Below, piece by piece: positions 29,809 through 43,150 of a stretch of 64,000 nt of DNA. The stretch is from positions 80,848,422 through 80,912,421 of the forward strand of contig CM061140.1 of the NCBI GenBank assembly GCA_030789695.1. The letters are read 5' to 3'. A model generated the notes under the pieces. That model had not been told where the DNA came from. It worked only from the letters and a program-made list of their open reading frames with translations, and did not search any database. The DNA comes from Scilla litardierei (lineage: Eukaryota; Streptophyta; Magnoliopsida; Asparagales; Asparagaceae). Each line of letters opens with the position of its first letter. Positions within the stretch are counted from its first letter, which is position 1. Position numbers and translations under genes: made by a program.

Positions 29809-31838
29809 TGTTATGAATTGTTGTTTGGTAGATTGCCTCAAGTTAAACATTTTCGTGTTTTTGGTTCAAAATGTTTTATTAAAAACACGTATGGTAGCTT
29901 GGACAAATTCGATCCAAGATCCGATGAGGGGATTTTTGTTGGATATTCCTCACGTAGCAAAGCCTACCGGATATACAACAAATGAACCTCAACGATCGAG
30001 GAATCGCTTCATGTTTCATTCAATGAAGGATTTGTTCCAACTAGAATTACTAATGATGATGACTACATGGATGTTTTATGTGATTCAATTGGTAATTCTA
30101 ACTCTATTGATTCCATTGATTCTATTGATTCTAACCCGACTAATGAAGTTGTTGAGAATGTTCCTAGTGATCAGGGAATTCCCAAACGGCTTCATACCGT
30201 TCGTGACCATCCTCATGAGCAAGTCATTGGTAATATCCATGATAGTGTCAAGACGAGATCTCAAGTCAACTACTTCGCTCATTGTGTCTTTGCCTCCTCG
30301 ATAGAGCCAAAGAATGTTAATGAAGCGTGCGAAGATGGTTCTTGGATCCTTGCCATGGAGGAGGAACTCATTCAATTCGAGAGGAATGAGGTTTGGGAGC
30401 TTGTTCCATTGCCATCGAAGAGCCACACCGTCATAGGGACAAAGTGGATCTTCAAGAACAAGACCGACGAAAACCAAGTCGTCGTCCGGAACAAAGCTCG
30501 GTTAGTAGCTCAAGGCTATCGGCAAGAGGAAGGTATCGATTTCGAAGAATCATTTGCTCCGGTAGCTAGATTAGAATCAATTAGATTATTGTTATCTTTT
30601 GCATGCCATAAGGATTTTAAATTATTTCAAATGGATGTAAAAAGTGTGTTTTTAAACGAAGATGTTGTTGAGGAAGTTTATGTTTCTCAACTTCCGGGTT
30701 TTATAAATGAAAAATTTCCAAATCATGTTTTTAAACTTAAGAAAGCACTTTACGGTTTGAGACAAGCTCCTCGAGCTTGGTATGACCGTTTAAAGAATTT
30801 TCTTTTGGATTTGGGTTTTAAAATGGGAGAAGTTGATTCCACATTATTTGTTAAGTATTCGAATAATGATATAATTTTAGTTCAAATTTATGTTGATGAT
30901 ATCATTTTCAGTGCTACTAACTTTGCTCTCTGCGAAGAGTTTTCTAATGTGATGAAGGATCAATTTGAGATGAGCCACATGGGTGAGCTCAAATATTTCT
31001 TAGGTCTCCAAATTCGCCAAATGAACGATGCAATCTTCATCCACCAAACGAAGTACACGGTGGAGTTGCTAAAGTGATTTGGAATGGAGAATGCCTCCGG
31101 GAAGAAGACTCCAATGAGCACTACTACACATCTTGATAAGATGCAGGTGGAAAAGATATAGACATTCGTCTATATCGAGGTATGATAGGTAGTTTACTTT
31201 ATCTTACTGCAAGTAGGCCCGATATTATGTTTGCCGTATGTGTTTGTGCTCGTTATCAGTCTCAACCTAAGGAGTCACACTTAGTAGCGGTAAAACGTAT
31301 TTTCTGTTATCTAAGTTACACACTTGATTTTGGATTACTTTATCTGAAATCTAGCACGTATGAGTTAATCTCATATAGTGACGTAGATTATGCGGGATGC
31401 AAATCTGACAGGAAAAGTACTAGTGGCACTTGCCATTTTATAGGAAATTCTCTTGTCTCTTGGTTTTCCAAGAAGCAGAATTCCGTATCACTTTCAACCA
31501 CCGAGGCGGAATATATTGCCGCCGGTGCCGCGTGTGCTCAAGTTCTTTGGATGAGACACACACTTAAAGACTTTGGTATAAACTGTGATACTTGCCCTAT
31601 CATGGTGGACAACCAAAGTGCAATATGTCTCTCCAAGAACCCGGTACACCATTCCCGTTCTAAACACATAGATGTCCGACACCATTTCTTAGATGATCAT
31701 GTTGCTAAAAAGGACATCATTTTAGTGTACGTTGAAACCCAGAAGCAAATCGCCGATATTTTCACGAAACCCCTAAAGGAAGACTCCTTTGTGCGGTTAC
31801 ATCGAGAATTGGGGATTATGGGTGAATCCGAGATTTAG
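29809..31838 (+). pseudogene. pol: C1 pol part 2: integrase end, RT, RNase H
   Basis: It continues the C1 integrase exactly after the AAACT duplication (CYELLFGRLPQVKHF). TGA near 29980 (an Arg position) interrupts the linker. RT runs from about 30320 (WKLVPLP-type motif [11 protein letters not shown]), through [19 protein letters not shown] and [11 protein letters not shown], to the catalytic YVDDIIF near 30895. TGA at 31075-31077 and a 1-base deletion near 31155 separate RT from RNase H (31182-31838), which has SRPDIMFAVCVCARYQ, DYAGCKSDRKSTSG, STTEAEYIA and DNQSAICLSKNP. It ends with a normal stop at 31836-31838. Confidence 0.93.
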
Positions 31839-32621
31839 GATTCATTTTTACTCAATAATCTTGCATGCTATGAAATTTCATTATATTTGCACATGCTAGA
31901 TTTATTGGAATTTTCTGGATTTTTCGTTGAATTTTCTGGATTTTTAGCTCGATTTATTAGTAAACGTCAAATTTCAGATTTTCGATGTTTAATGGGGTAG
32001 TATAATGATTAATGAGAGTATAACGATGTTTCGTCCAAGTGCGATTAGGAGAGATATCAAAATTTCAAATTCTATAATTTTTGGACTCTCTTAGTCGATC
32101 CAAGTTCATTGGCCGACCGACTAGATTCAGTTCTAGTCGGTCAGTGAATGAGCTTAGACCGACTAATTCTTGTCAGGTTTTTTGGCTTCAGTTACTGTTT
32201 ACAATTAGTCGGTTCAAGCTCATTGACCGACCGACTACATCGTGATCTAGTCGGTCAGTGCTTGAACTGTGACCGACTAATTGTGACGGGGACTGTCTTG
32301 TCTTTTCGACTTCCGATCGATTAAAAGACTCATCTAACCGACTAATCTCGTTTCAAGTCGGTTCATATTTCTTCTCTCAGCCAAAAACCTCCGAGTCTCT
32401 TGGTCTTCCACTCCCTCTCCGCCGTTTTCCGACCATATCTCCGGCCATCTCCGACCTAGGGTCCGTCGACCTTCCTCCCTAGGTATCTCCTCCCTCTCTA
32501 GGGTTAGATTTTAGCTCCTAGGGTTAGGGTTTTAGGATTTCGGCTAGGGTTTCAGTTTCTCGGGCTTGTGATTTTTTAGGGTTCCGATCTCTCGATTTCT
32601 CGTACGTGTCTTGTCGCGCTT
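31839..32621 (+). other. C1 spacer between pol and extra ORF, with TAGTCGG repeats
   Basis: Non-coding. Between 32090 and 32350 it carries about two units of the same AGTCGGTC/GACCGACTA repeat found in the C1 and A LTRs. A CCCTAGG/TAGGGTT-rich leader-like stretch follows at 32450-32560, upstream of the ATG at 32622. It could hold a promoter or leader for the extra ORF. Confidence 0.6.
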
Positions 32622-32734
32622 ATGGCACGCACACGTATCCCGATCCGTCCTTCAAGCCCTTCGCCTATGACCGTCGAGTCGCCCCCTAGGGACTCCTCGC
32701 AACCCAAACGCCGTTCGAAGTCTTCCCATTCCTC

Positions 32735-34771
32735 TGTTAGATACAACGATCTATGATTTCTAGTTTGATGATGACAAACATTTGTGAATGATTTAATGTG
32801 TGCACTAAGTGTGTTTCAGGAATGGCAAAGCGGTAAATTTTCAAAGTGATGACTAAGTCAACCGGTGGAGGAATTGCTATCCACATAGCGAATGGACTTG
32901 GTCAAAGAGCTATACACCTAACAATGTGACTTGGTCAATGTGTGGAGAGATGAAAATCAATTAGCAAGATTTGCAAAGACTTTTCCATATCCAATTTGAA
33001 TTGCAAATCAAATCCCATGGCTATCTTTATCCTATTCAAATTCTAAATCAATTTGGTGATTCCCTTTGATCATATCTCTTTCAAAACCCCTAGCTCCCCT
33101 CTTATAAAAACCCCTTCCATCTATTGCTTCAAAGCGGGGCAAGCGGCATTTCATTAAAAAAAGGTCGGCACATAACAAATAAAAAGGGACCAAAATCAAG
33201 TTGCGGCAAAAAAGAAGGAATTATTTTCATGAAGGGAGGCCGGCCATGTTTTTCCATGGGGAGAGAACAAAGAAAAAGCTAAGTCTCTTAATTAGAATCC
33301 TTTTTCGTTGGCAGCACTTTCTTTGATTATATCACCAAAAATTGCATTGCAATTTCTAATTGTTTTTGTGCAGACACCATGAATCAACCTGCAATTATTG
33401 AAGTAAGGAGAAGGTGTTAATATTAAAAAAAACAAGTAGTTGGTGCGGCAGCTGATTTTTTTTATATACAAAGTTGGAAGGAGCCGCAGCATCCCCATTA
33501 AACATTGATTGCTCAGTATTTTTTGGACTCTCCATCAAAATTCAAGAGCACACACACCTCTGCCGTTTTTGGGTTACTGCCGATTTCACACAGGGATCTT
33601 CTTCATTGTTGTGAGAGCAATTATTTTATGAGGCCGCACAAATTTGATTTGCAGGCACACACAAAATCAGAGTGCGCACGTTTTTCTCCAAGAGCCTCAC
33701 CCTACAACTATTAATTTTCCCAGTGCCTTAAACTTCCCAATGCCGGCAGTAATTTCTTTTAAGGTTTTTGTTTTTTTAAATAAAATAACAGATCACATCT
33801 TTTCCTTGTGTCTAAGATTTTTTTTTTTGCAGAACCTTATGTGCAAATCGTTAATGTACCATCGTCTATCTAAATTGCCAAGAGCCGGCCATAACAAAAA
33901 ATTCACAGGGTGCCATACAAGAAGCCGTATCAAAAATTGAGAGGAGCCTCATGTTCTAAGCGCTCAGAGCAGATGCGAATTTTGTTTATAAGAGAAATCT
34001 GTTAAATTCTTTTTGTGATTTCTTCACAAGCCGAAAAATCTCTACTTCATATTTGATTTGAATTGCTAATCTTATTGGTACTCACATATTCTCCTTGTTG
34101 CAGGTGCTTGACAATTTCTTCACAAGTTTCAATAGAGAACACAAGTTACAAGGGAGTGATTTGTTGACAGACGCAAAAGAGAGAGGGGCAGCCGAAATTT
34201 TGAGGTGGAACAAATTCATTCGTTGGTGAAGGCGCAAGTTTTATCAAGAGGGGAGCCGAACTATTGGGAGAAGACATCAGAGACTACTACTTGCCAGACG
34301 ACACCTGGCCCGTGCTGATTGACGAAGACGACACCGCTACACGATCTGAGCATTCTAAACTCTCTTGTTTATTATATTGTGTAGTATTTGTGTTAGTTCT
34401 TCGTAGGTGAAACTTTACCAGTTTTTGTGTTACTTTTCTGGGGACCTGGCGACTTTGGGAGTCGTCACGGAGGGAGAGCATTTGACTAGATTGATAGTGT
34501 AGAGCACGTGTTATGCGTACAAGCTAGGTGAGAGTAGATTTGGGATCTTGACTCATTGTAGCTGTACTTGATTACCTATCTATCTAGTAGTTGCTTTCGG
34601 GGGCTGGAGTAGGTCGTGGGGACGACCGAACCAGGGTATATCTGTGCGTACTCTGTGACTGCTATCTTTTTACCCTGTCTGTGCTTATAACTGCGTGTGG
34701 TTGTTCGTGGGTTGCACGAATATTTAATAGCCTATTCACCTCCCCCTCTAGGCTACGATCCAGATCCAACA
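32735..34771 (+). repeat. C2 5' LTR
   Basis: 2037 bases, paired with 48637-50687. The last 50 bases contain CACCTCCCCCTCTAGG, the segment that became a long poly-C in the 3' copy. Confidence 0.94.
33102..33110 (+). promoter_or_regulatory. C2 LTR TATA box
   Basis: CTCTTATAAAAACCCC is a canonical plant TATA context. The copy in the 3' LTR is at about 49003-49011. Confidence 0.65.
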
Positions 34772-34773
34772 AG

Positions 34774-34785
34774 TGGTATCAGTGC
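34774..34785 (+). promoter_or_regulatory. C2 primer binding site (initiator Met, one mismatch)
   Basis: TGGTATCAGTGC two bases after the LTR, against the canonical TGGTATCAGAGC. Confidence 0.8.
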
Positions 34786-34818
34786 TAGTTTAGAGGATCT
34801 AGTCTAGATTTTTAGATG

Positions 34819-36675
34819 ACCATGAATATATCTGATTATGCTTTTGTTGAAGGTCAGTCTATAGCCCGTCCCCCCTAAGTTTAACTGTGTAGACTTTGCT
34901 TATTGGAAGGCTAGGATGAAAATCTATCTAGTGTCTGTAGATTATGATGTGTGGGATATTGTTGAAAATGGTTATAGTCTACCACTATTAAAATTGAAGA
35001 CACTGTTATAATTAAGCCTAAAGACAAGTGGGATTTAGCTGATAAGAAACTATATACTCTTAATGGTAAAGCTATGAATGCGCTTATATGCTCTCTTGAT
35101 AAATCTGAATTTAATCGTATCTCACATTATCTAACTGCGCAGGAAATTTGGCATACTCTGGAGGTGACACACGAGGGAACATCGCAAGTAAAGGAATCCA
35201 GACTTGCGTTGCTTTGCACAGAATACGAGAGCTTCCGCATGCTACCAACAGAATCTATGAAAGAGATGTTTGCGAGGTTCACGGACATCGTCTATAAATC
35301 CAGTTCCCTCGGTAAGCCATACTCTAGCCATGAACAGGTACGAAAGATTTTAAGGGCGCTACCGAGCTCGTTCAGGCCTAAAGTCACCGCTATTCAAGAA
35401 GCTAAGGACTTGTCAACAATGAAAGTGGAGGACTTGATAGGCAACGTAATGTCACACGAGCTTGAGTTGCAGAGTATAGAAGCCAGAGAGAAACCTGAAG
35501 AGAAGACCAAAGCTTCCACACCATTAGCACTTCAAGCTAACGACGACGATCTTGATGAAGAGCAAGCTTTAATGGTCAGAAACTTCAGGAGATACATTCA
35601 AACTGATCAAGGAAGAGCTGAGATGGGAAAAAGGTTCATTCGTTCAAATAATTCTAATTTTGGTAGAAATTTCTCTGATCAGAAAGCTATTAATAGAAGT
35701 GAATGTTTTAAATGCAGGAAGAAAGGGCACCACATAAAAGATTGCCCACAACAACACACAGCTCAAGTTGCAAAAGGAAAAACGAAAGTGCTGACGTGGG
35801 ACATGGATAGCGAAGCTGAGGAGGAGGATGAGGAACATGAAGCCCACTCCTGCATGGCATTGATGGCCAAACACAATGAGGTAGAATCTCCCACTAAAGC
35901 TGAATTCTTAGAAATCTGTAAAGGAATGCAACATAGAATTGATGAGCTAGAAGCTGATGTGGAATGTTATAGGAATGATAATTTTGATATGCAACAAACT
36001 GAGTATGACATGTCTATAGAAATGAAAAATCTTAAACAAGAGCTTGTTGCATGCAAATCTACCATCACCATTTTAGAAAAAGAGAAAGCTAGCTTGCCTG
36101 AAAAAATTGAATGTCTTTCATGTCCCTCTTTATTGAAGGATATTAGCATGTATAAGCTAGATAAGACAAAGCTTGAAGTTGAAAATGAATTTCTTTCTGA
36201 AAAGATTAACATGCTAAATCTTGAACTTAAAGAAAAAGTGAGGGATTTTGAAAAGAAAGAAGAGGAAAACAAGCGAGCTTTCATTAGTAAATGAACTTTG
36301 CTTGTGAATGAAAACGATATCTTGAAATCCAAAGTCACCACCCTAGAATTGTCACTAAAGAGATTTTCCATTGGAAAACAAAATTTGGACATTATTCTTG
36401 GAAATCAACTTTATGGCAATAATAGGCGAGGACTTGGATTTAGTGCTAAAAATGTTGAAAAGCCTAAGTATAAAAAATTTCACAATGTGCCTTCCATTGC
36501 TAAAAATGTTTATGCAAAGTGTTTTACGTGTGATAGTGTTAGTCACACATCGTACTATTGCAAATTTAGGAACCCCAATATTAAATTCAAGCAAGTATGG
36601 GTTCCTAAATCTTTGTTGACTAACACTAGCGGACCTTGTTGGATTCCAAGGTCACACATAACACCCCTTTTGTAG
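34819..36675 (+). pseudogene. gag: C2 gag, SIRE-type, degenerate N-terminus
   Basis: It starts MNISDYAFVEG; the first 80 codons are disrupted by a stop near 34875 and a frame change, but DFAYWKARMKIYL and DVWDIVENG are recognisable. From 35074 the frame is open: TAQEIWHTLEVTHEGT, FTDIVYKSSSLGKPY, KILRALPSSFRPKVTAI, then the knuckle CFKCRKKGHHIKDC, an acidic stretch and a long coiled-coil (35900-36290). TGA at 36292-36294 precedes a further in-frame segment ending in a second Cys/His cluster CFTCDSVSHTSYYC and KQVWVPKSL, which in related elements lies just before protease. Here the frame stops at 36675 with no pol. Confidence 0.88.
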
Positions 36676-36785
36676 GTGAGACGGAAATTTGGCGAGGAGA
36701 GATAAATTTAGAGTCTCAATATTTTAGCTCCTTAGTCAAATAGCGACGCGAAGGTATATCTCATTCTTTGAACTTAATGCATACC

Positions 36786-39692
36786 TGTCACGCCCCGCTT
36801 CCCAAAAACACGGAGGCGAAGCATGACGAAGGCCCGCTTAGGCCGGGGCTAAGAGCCCAGACCCAATAAGCGTCTGTAGTTTTCCATAGCGAAGGTACAG
36901 GTCCCTGCAAGTTAGTACGAAATAACAAAAGCACTGAAAGGAAACATTTCATTTTATTCCAAATTTATCATCAAAGTACTGAGAGTCTAAAAATGCCGTA
37001 AACGGCTACAACTGCTGAAAGGGAAACTAATGGTGCAAGCACCCAACCTAGACGAGAAAGTAAGAGTGCAACGCACCCAACTCAAACTGAAATGGAAAAT
37101 CTCTGGAACAGCAACCGAAGATCTCTAACTCTGATCGTCCTCTGGATCGTACACCGGATCAGCGCCCTCTGGCTCCAAGTCAACTGGCAGGTCCGCCTCG
37201 TACTCGTACTCTGGCTCCACACCTGACGTACAGCACCCAAAAGAAGGAAACTGTACGTCAGGCAAAGTCTACACAAACTGTCAGACTCTACTGCAAGTGT
37301 ATCAACTTTTAACAATGATTTACTGGTTGTTTTAACATGCTGGGGTTATAACTGAGTAACGAAAAGTAACGTAGCAGGAAAAGTAAACGTAGTAAACAGT
37401 AGACGTAGCGTGTGCTACGACTACGGGACTAACCTACAGGTGTCAAGACAAGACGGGACGTGACGGACAGGACAAGACAAGACGGGACAGGACAAGTAAG
37501 ACACGAAAGGGTTCACTCCTTACAGTTCGAGGGGGATCAGACCCTCTTGCCGTGCGCACGCTCAACCCAACCCCAACCCAGGAACTCAGGACAAGATTTA
37601 CAGGGATCATTTCCGCTAGGGAAACATCCGAAACGCCCGGAGGCTTTTTGTATAACAGGGATCACTTCCGCAAGGAAAGCATCCGAAACGCCCGAAGGCT
37701 TTTTGTATCACGGGGATCACTTCCGCGGAGGGAAGCATCCGAAACGCCCGAAGGCTTTTTGTATCATGGGGATCACTTCCGCAAGGAAAGCATCCGAAAC
37801 GCCCGAAGGCTTTTTGTATCACGGGGATCACTTCCGCGGAGGGAAGCATCCGAAACGCCCGAAGGCTTTTTGTGTAACAGGACACGACATGACAAGTGTA
37901 GGGAAAGTTATTCTAGGGTGTCCACACGCACGCACACACAAGAGAGTCCTATGTTGTCAGCAGTTCATTGTTGTTAGGCTCAGACTTCGTCGTCAAGTCG
38001 GAGCCGTCACGGTCGTCCCGGACGCTATCATTTCACGTCCGGTTCTCATCACACACAATCTAACAGTTCTACTAACTAGAACTAAGCACAGTCAAATAGC
38101 AAGTGGGTACACTTGCCTGGAATAGCGAGTGCGTCGTCTGTCCGGGGCGTCTCGTCCAGTCGTCGCGTCCGCGGTAATCCGTCTGAAAAGAGATCACGGC
38201 GACGGTGTCAAGTCGCGATTTTCGTCAAGGCCTATTTAGGTTCATTTCTAAGTTAGGCGTGGCTACCCTAACTGTCACGAGTCAAGTTGTCCGATCAGCC
38301 TATCCGACGATTCTATCTTATGTGCACAGTCAAAAGTCCAAACGTCGGTCTACGGTTACACATCGATTTAAGAGAGCAGAAAATAAATTTACTGAGTTAA
38401 GTTGCCAGTTTTAGTTAGGTTTTCAGTTTTGCTACTGTGGGGGTTTCGCTACGAGATTGGGGAACCAACCTGTCTGGAGTCTGGGGTAGAGCGGACGTAG
38501 AGTCTGAACGGCGACCGATTTGATTGGCACGGCTACGGATCGTCTCCTAGCGGTGTCTCGGCTATGGGCAGCGTAGCCAGACACGTTCTGGCAACGGGCG
38601 GAACGCGTGAACAGCGAGCTGTGCGTCGGGTAGGCGTACTACGGCTTCCGGAGAGCTACAACGACAACCGAGATGAACGGTTCATCGTATCCCACGCCTA
38701 CGATGTCGGGAGTCGTAGGAGAGGCTCGAGACGTCGATAAATACTCCCAGGAGGTGTAGGAGACTGTCGGAGGGCTCCAACAACGAGGAGAGACGGCGGG
38801 ATCTTGGCGACGTGTCGGTACGGCGTCAAACACGCAAAACAGCGAGCAAACTCGCTGTTTCAGAGGAGTTGCGGCCTTGGGTCGCAGCCAACAGCGAGAG
38901 GGGCAGAGGGGGGTTCACGGCGACGGAGAGGAGGCTCCGGCGACGGCGGCGGCGGCGGCCGTAGCGGGCTGCAGCAGCTGCTGGCGCGAGATTCCGGCGG
39001 CCCACGGCGATCTTCGGCGGCGGCTCGGCTCACAGGCGAGGGAGGGGAGGTCGGGGGGTAGGTCGGCGGCGACGGCGGCCTCCGGCGTGGGCTCAGGTGG
39101 GAGAGAAAGGGTTTTTGCGTGAGGGTTTGCGTTTTTAGGGCCGGCGCTTGGAGGAGTTTGCGTAAGCTGTGAAAAACGTTAGGGAGCTAGGGTTTTCTTT
39201 ATAGAATGGGGCCCACGTGACTAAGAGGAGGAGTCACACGTGAGGGGGCTGCCACCAGCTAGGTTTAGGGTTAAATTAGGGTTTAATAGGATTAAATAGT
39301 TAGGGGTATTCTCGTAATTAACTGGCTTTACTAGTGCACAAGGGTCAAACGGTGCCCATAAATTATAAGAAAAATACCGGGGCGACCGGGGCGACGAGAG
39401 CAAGAAGTCGGAAGAGACGGATTACAATTTCGATGACGAGAAACGAAATTAAAAATAAAAACGCCTCAAGTCAAAAGTGCGATACGCGACGTCTCCTCGG
39501 AAAAGGTCAAATCGTGGGCGAACGGTTCGTGAAATGACGTTGCAAGTCAACACGGCAAATGTTGTACCCTCAGAGAGAGTCATAACGACATAACACACGA
39601 TAGGGTTCGGAAACAAACAAAGTCTAAAATAAATACATGCACGGTCAAGCACACGTGCACGAAGAACTTACGATCGAAAACCGACCGTTACA
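36786..39692 (-). repeat. B-2 3' LTR
   Basis: It runs on the minus strand from TGTAACGGTCGG (39692) to GCGTGACA (36786). It contains the minisatellite (37600-37872), the acidic frame (near 37210-37120), G-box and TATA (39198-39219), and telo-box-like AAACCCTAA. Confidence 0.94.
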
Positions 39693-39705
39693 TCCTCCCC
39701 AACTT
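39693..39705 (-). promoter_or_regulatory. B-2 polypurine tract
   Basis: The minus strand reads AAGTTGGGGAGGA directly before the LTR, identical to A-1. Confidence 0.85.
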
Positions 39706-39733
39706 AGAAATGATTCCGTCCTCGGAATCAACA

Positions 39734-40639
39734 TCAGGCACTGCCCGGGAATAGATGCGGAAAGCGCTCTCTCATATCATCTTCGCGCTCCCAGGTGGAC
39801 TCTCCAGGTGATCCGTGACGCCACATCACTCTCACCAGGTCGACTATCTTATTCCTCAACTGTTTCTGTCGACGGTCCAAAATCTGCATGGGCTGCTGGT
39901 CATATGTCAGATCCGGGCGAACTGTAATCTCTGAGAAGTCCACAGTGTGCGATGGATCACTGACGTACCGGCGTAAATGAGATACGTGGAATACGTCATG
40001 AACACCCTCCAAAGATGGTGGCAGAGCAAGGCGGTAGGCCACTGCTCCCACACGCTCTAGCACATCAAACGGCCCAATATACCTCGGACTCAGCTTTCCC
40101 TTCTTACCGAAACGAATAACTCCGTGGTTCGGAGAAATCTTCAGGAAGACGTGATCACCAGGCTGAAACTCCAAAGGTCTCCTCTTGGCATCTGCCCAAT
40201 GCTTGAAGCGATCCTGTGCAACTCTAAGCTTCTCCCTGATGTCCCTCACGACATCCACAGCTTCCACTATCATCTCTGGACCCAACAGCTCCCGATCACC
40301 GATGTCATCCCAGCTCAGTGGTGAATGACATTTCCTTCCATATAGGGCAGCAAACGGCGCCATGCCAATGCTCGCCTGGTAGCTGTTGTTATATGAAAAC
40401 TCCACCAAGTGAAGATGGTCCTCCCATGAACCCTTCAAATCGAGCGTACAAGCTCGCAGCATATCCTCCAGGATCTGAATAGTCCTCTCGGACTGGCCAT
40501 CAGTCTGCGGGTGGTACGCCGTGCTGAAGCTCAGACTCGTACTCAAATTCTCCTGCAGACTTCTCCAGAACTGAGATGTGAACCGCGTGTCTCGGTCAGA
40601 CACAATGCTCACAGGGACTCCATGTAAGCGTACAATCTC
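39734..40639 (-). CDS. pol: B-2 pol: integrase core end and chromodomain-like tail
   Basis: An intact final exon from [17 protein letters not shown], with catalytic Glu in [11 protein letters not shown], the region [16 protein letters not shown], and a tail [13 protein letters not shown] ... [13 protein letters not shown] ending near HLFPGSA. The domain order and length match the B-1 exon. It should be expressed only as the end of a spliced Gag-Pol. Confidence 0.9.
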   Translation of the reverse strand, partial: EIVRLHGVPVSIVSDRDTRFTSQFWRSLQENLSTSLSFSTAYHPQTDGQSERTIQILEDMLRACTLDLKGSWEDHLHLVEFSYNNSYQASIGMAPFAALYGRKCHSPLSWDDIGDRELLGPEMIVEAVDVVRDIREKLRVAQDRFKHWADAKRRPLEFQPGDHVFLKISPNHGVIRFGKKGKLSPRYIGPFDVLERVGAVAYRLALPPSLEGVHDVFHVSHLRRYVSDPSHTVDFSEITVRPDLTYDQQPMQILDRRQKQLRNKIVDLVRVMWRHGSPGESTWEREDDMRERFPHLFPGSA

Positions 40640-40718
40640 CTGCACGTACACGGACTACATCACGACCATTTCAAAGAGAAAATCAAAGTGGAAGTAAAAG
40701 TAGAAACGAAATTTTTAC
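40640..40718 (-). other. intron 2 inside integrase, B-2
   Basis: 79 bases, on the minus strand GAG|GTAAAAATTTC to GTACGTGCAG|GAG, phase 0. The sequence between the borders has diverged from B-1 much more than the exons, whereas the borders are unchanged, as expected for a functional intron. Confidence 0.77.
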
Positions 40719-43150
40719 CTCCAGATATTTCCTCGCCAAAGCTTCCGTAGACTGGCCCACTCGGAAAGGGATAAAATGCGCAGACTTGGTCAACCGATCC
40801 ACGATCACCCAAACCGCGTCGTTCTGCCTCGGGGTCCGAGGTAAACCAGTCACGAAGTCCATCGTAATATGTTGCCACTTCCACTCCGGAATAGGAAGCG
40901 GTTGCAGCAACCCGGCAGTACGATGGTGCTCAGCCTTCACCTGTTGGCATATCAGGCACTTGGCAACGCTCCGTGCCACGCTCCTCTTCATGCCAATCCA
41001 CCAATAATTCAGACGGAGGTCCTTATACATCTTGGTGCCTCCAGGATGTATAGAATAAGGCGAGCTATGAGCCTCGCTCAACAGCTCCTCGCGGACATCA
41101 CCTGCAGGTACACAGAGTCTACTGCCGTACCGCAGTGAACCATCCTCATGAATCACGAACTCCGTCCGTAGTCCAGCTTCAACCTGCCTCCTGATCCTCT
41201 GCAGCTTCGGATCTCCTACCTGAGCTGCCTTGATCTGATCCACGATTGTGGACTGAATCTGCAGATTCATGAATGAATGAACTACACCAGGTAGGACAAC
41301 CTCCAAATCCATCTCTCTCAGCTCCTGCTGAATCCTCCAGTCGGCTGTATGCATCATCGCGGCAGGGAGTCTACTCAAGGCATCAAGCACTACGTTCACC
41401 TTCCCCGGATGATACTGCAAGTCAATCTCGTAGTCAGCCATGAGCTCTAACCATCGCCTCTGACGCATGTTGAGCTCCTTCTGCGTAAAGATGTACTTCA
41501 AGCTCTTGTGATCGGTGAAAATCTTCACACTCTCACCTAGCAAGAAGTGCCTCCAAATCTTCAGTGCAAAAATCACTGCTGCCAACTCCAGATCGTGCGT
41601 CGGGTAATTCTTCTCATGAGTCCTCAACTGACGAGAAGCGTACGCGACCACGTGGCCATGCTGATGCAAGACGCACCCTAGGCCCTTCCCTGAAGCATCA
41701 CAATAAACCTCGAAGCCTCCGCTTCGATCCGGTACTGCCAACACCGGTGCCGTGGTCAATCTCGCCTTCAAGATACTGAAGGCCTCCTCACAAGCATCTG
41801 ACCAGAGAAACTCCACATCCTTCCTTGTCAGCTTCGTCATCGGCTCCGCAATCTTCGAGAAATCCTTGATGAACCGCCGGTAATAGCCTGCTAAACCCAG
41901 AAAACTCCTGATGTCTGATGCTGTCTGCGGAGTCGGCCAATCTCTGACTGCTCTGACCTTCTCCGGATCCACAGATATGCCATCACCAGACACCACGTGT
42001 CCCAGGAATGCGACTCTGTCTAGCCAGAACTCGCACTTGCCATACTTGGCATAAAGCTTATGTCTCCTCAGCGTCTCCAGCACTGTCCTCAGATGACAGC
42101 TGTGCTCCTCCTCAGACTTCGAATAAATAAGAATGTCATCGATGAAGATGACAACAAACTTGTCCAGGAAGTCGTAGAATATTAAATTCATCAAATTCAT
42201 GAACACAGCTGGCGCATTGGTCACGCCAAACGGCATGACCACGAACTCATAATGTCCGTACTTCGTCCGGAAAGCCGTCTTCTGAACATCGTCCTTCTTT
42301 ACCTTCAACTGGTGGTATCCACTCCTCAAGTCCAACTTCGAGAAGACTCTCGAACCTCCAAGCTGGTCAAAGATATCGTCGATGCGCGGCAGCGGATACT
42401 TATTCTTCACGGTGACAGCATTCAATCCTCGATAGTCCACGCACATCCTGCGGGACCCATCCTTCTTCTTCACGAGTAGAACTGGTGAGCCCCATGACGA
42501 CACACTAGGGTGGATGAAACCCTTCTGCAATAACTCATCCAACTGCTTCCGCAGCTCCTCGAGCTCAGCGGGAGCCATACGGTACGGCGCCTTCGATATC
42601 GGTTGCGCTCCCGGCATAAGATCAATACCAAACTCTAAGGCTCGGTCGGGTGGCAAACCTGAGATATCCTCTAGGAAGACGTCGTCGAAGTCTCGGACGA
42701 CTGCTGGTCGTTCGATCTCCATCTCCATCGGCATAACTGCAACAATTGGCACCACCGGCGTGGCCCGATACTTGATGGGTCCAAGCGACTCATCTCTGCT
42801 ACGGAACTCGAATTCTGGATGGCCTGGAATCCGGAACACCACCCTCTTGCTGCGACAATCGATCGAGGCGTGGAAATCTCCCAACCAATCGATGCCAAGA
42901 ACGGCATCAAAATGAGGCAGGTCGTGGACAATGAAATCTGCAAAGAGCTCATGTCCACTGACCACTAAAGGAATCGATCTACATCCCAAGTTCACTGTCA
43001 CCACTCCGTTCCCTGTGGTGATGTCCCAACACTTGGGAAGTGTATGGGTGGGAATGGAGTGTCTTATCACGAATCTCCTGGATAAGATGCACATGGATGC
43101 CCCGGAGTCGAACAAGGCCAAAGCCGGGTGAGAAGACACTAGAATGGTGC
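40719..43150 (-). CDS. pol: B-2 pol: intact protease, RT, RNase H, integrase N-part
   Basis: A single open stretch of about 810 codons. Counted from residue 1 at 43139: protease LFDSGAS at about 9-15, RT from about 150, [16 protein letters not shown] at about 225-240, catalytic FIDDIL at 332-337, RNase [10 protein letters not shown] at about 480-488 and FTDHKSLKY at about 541-549, then the integrase zinc finger ([11 protein letters not shown] ... CLICQQVK) and the first catalytic Asp (ITMDFVTGL). There is no ATG suited to starting it alone; it begins at the acceptor of intron 1. It is the best-preserved gypsy polymerase in the window. Confidence 0.95.

Noticed and set aside
37616..38125. Repetitive ORFs with RPKAFC/GRFRCFPSGSDL-type periodic peptides
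   Set aside because: The periodicity follows the DNA minisatellite and appears in several frames and on both strands, so no protein is implied.
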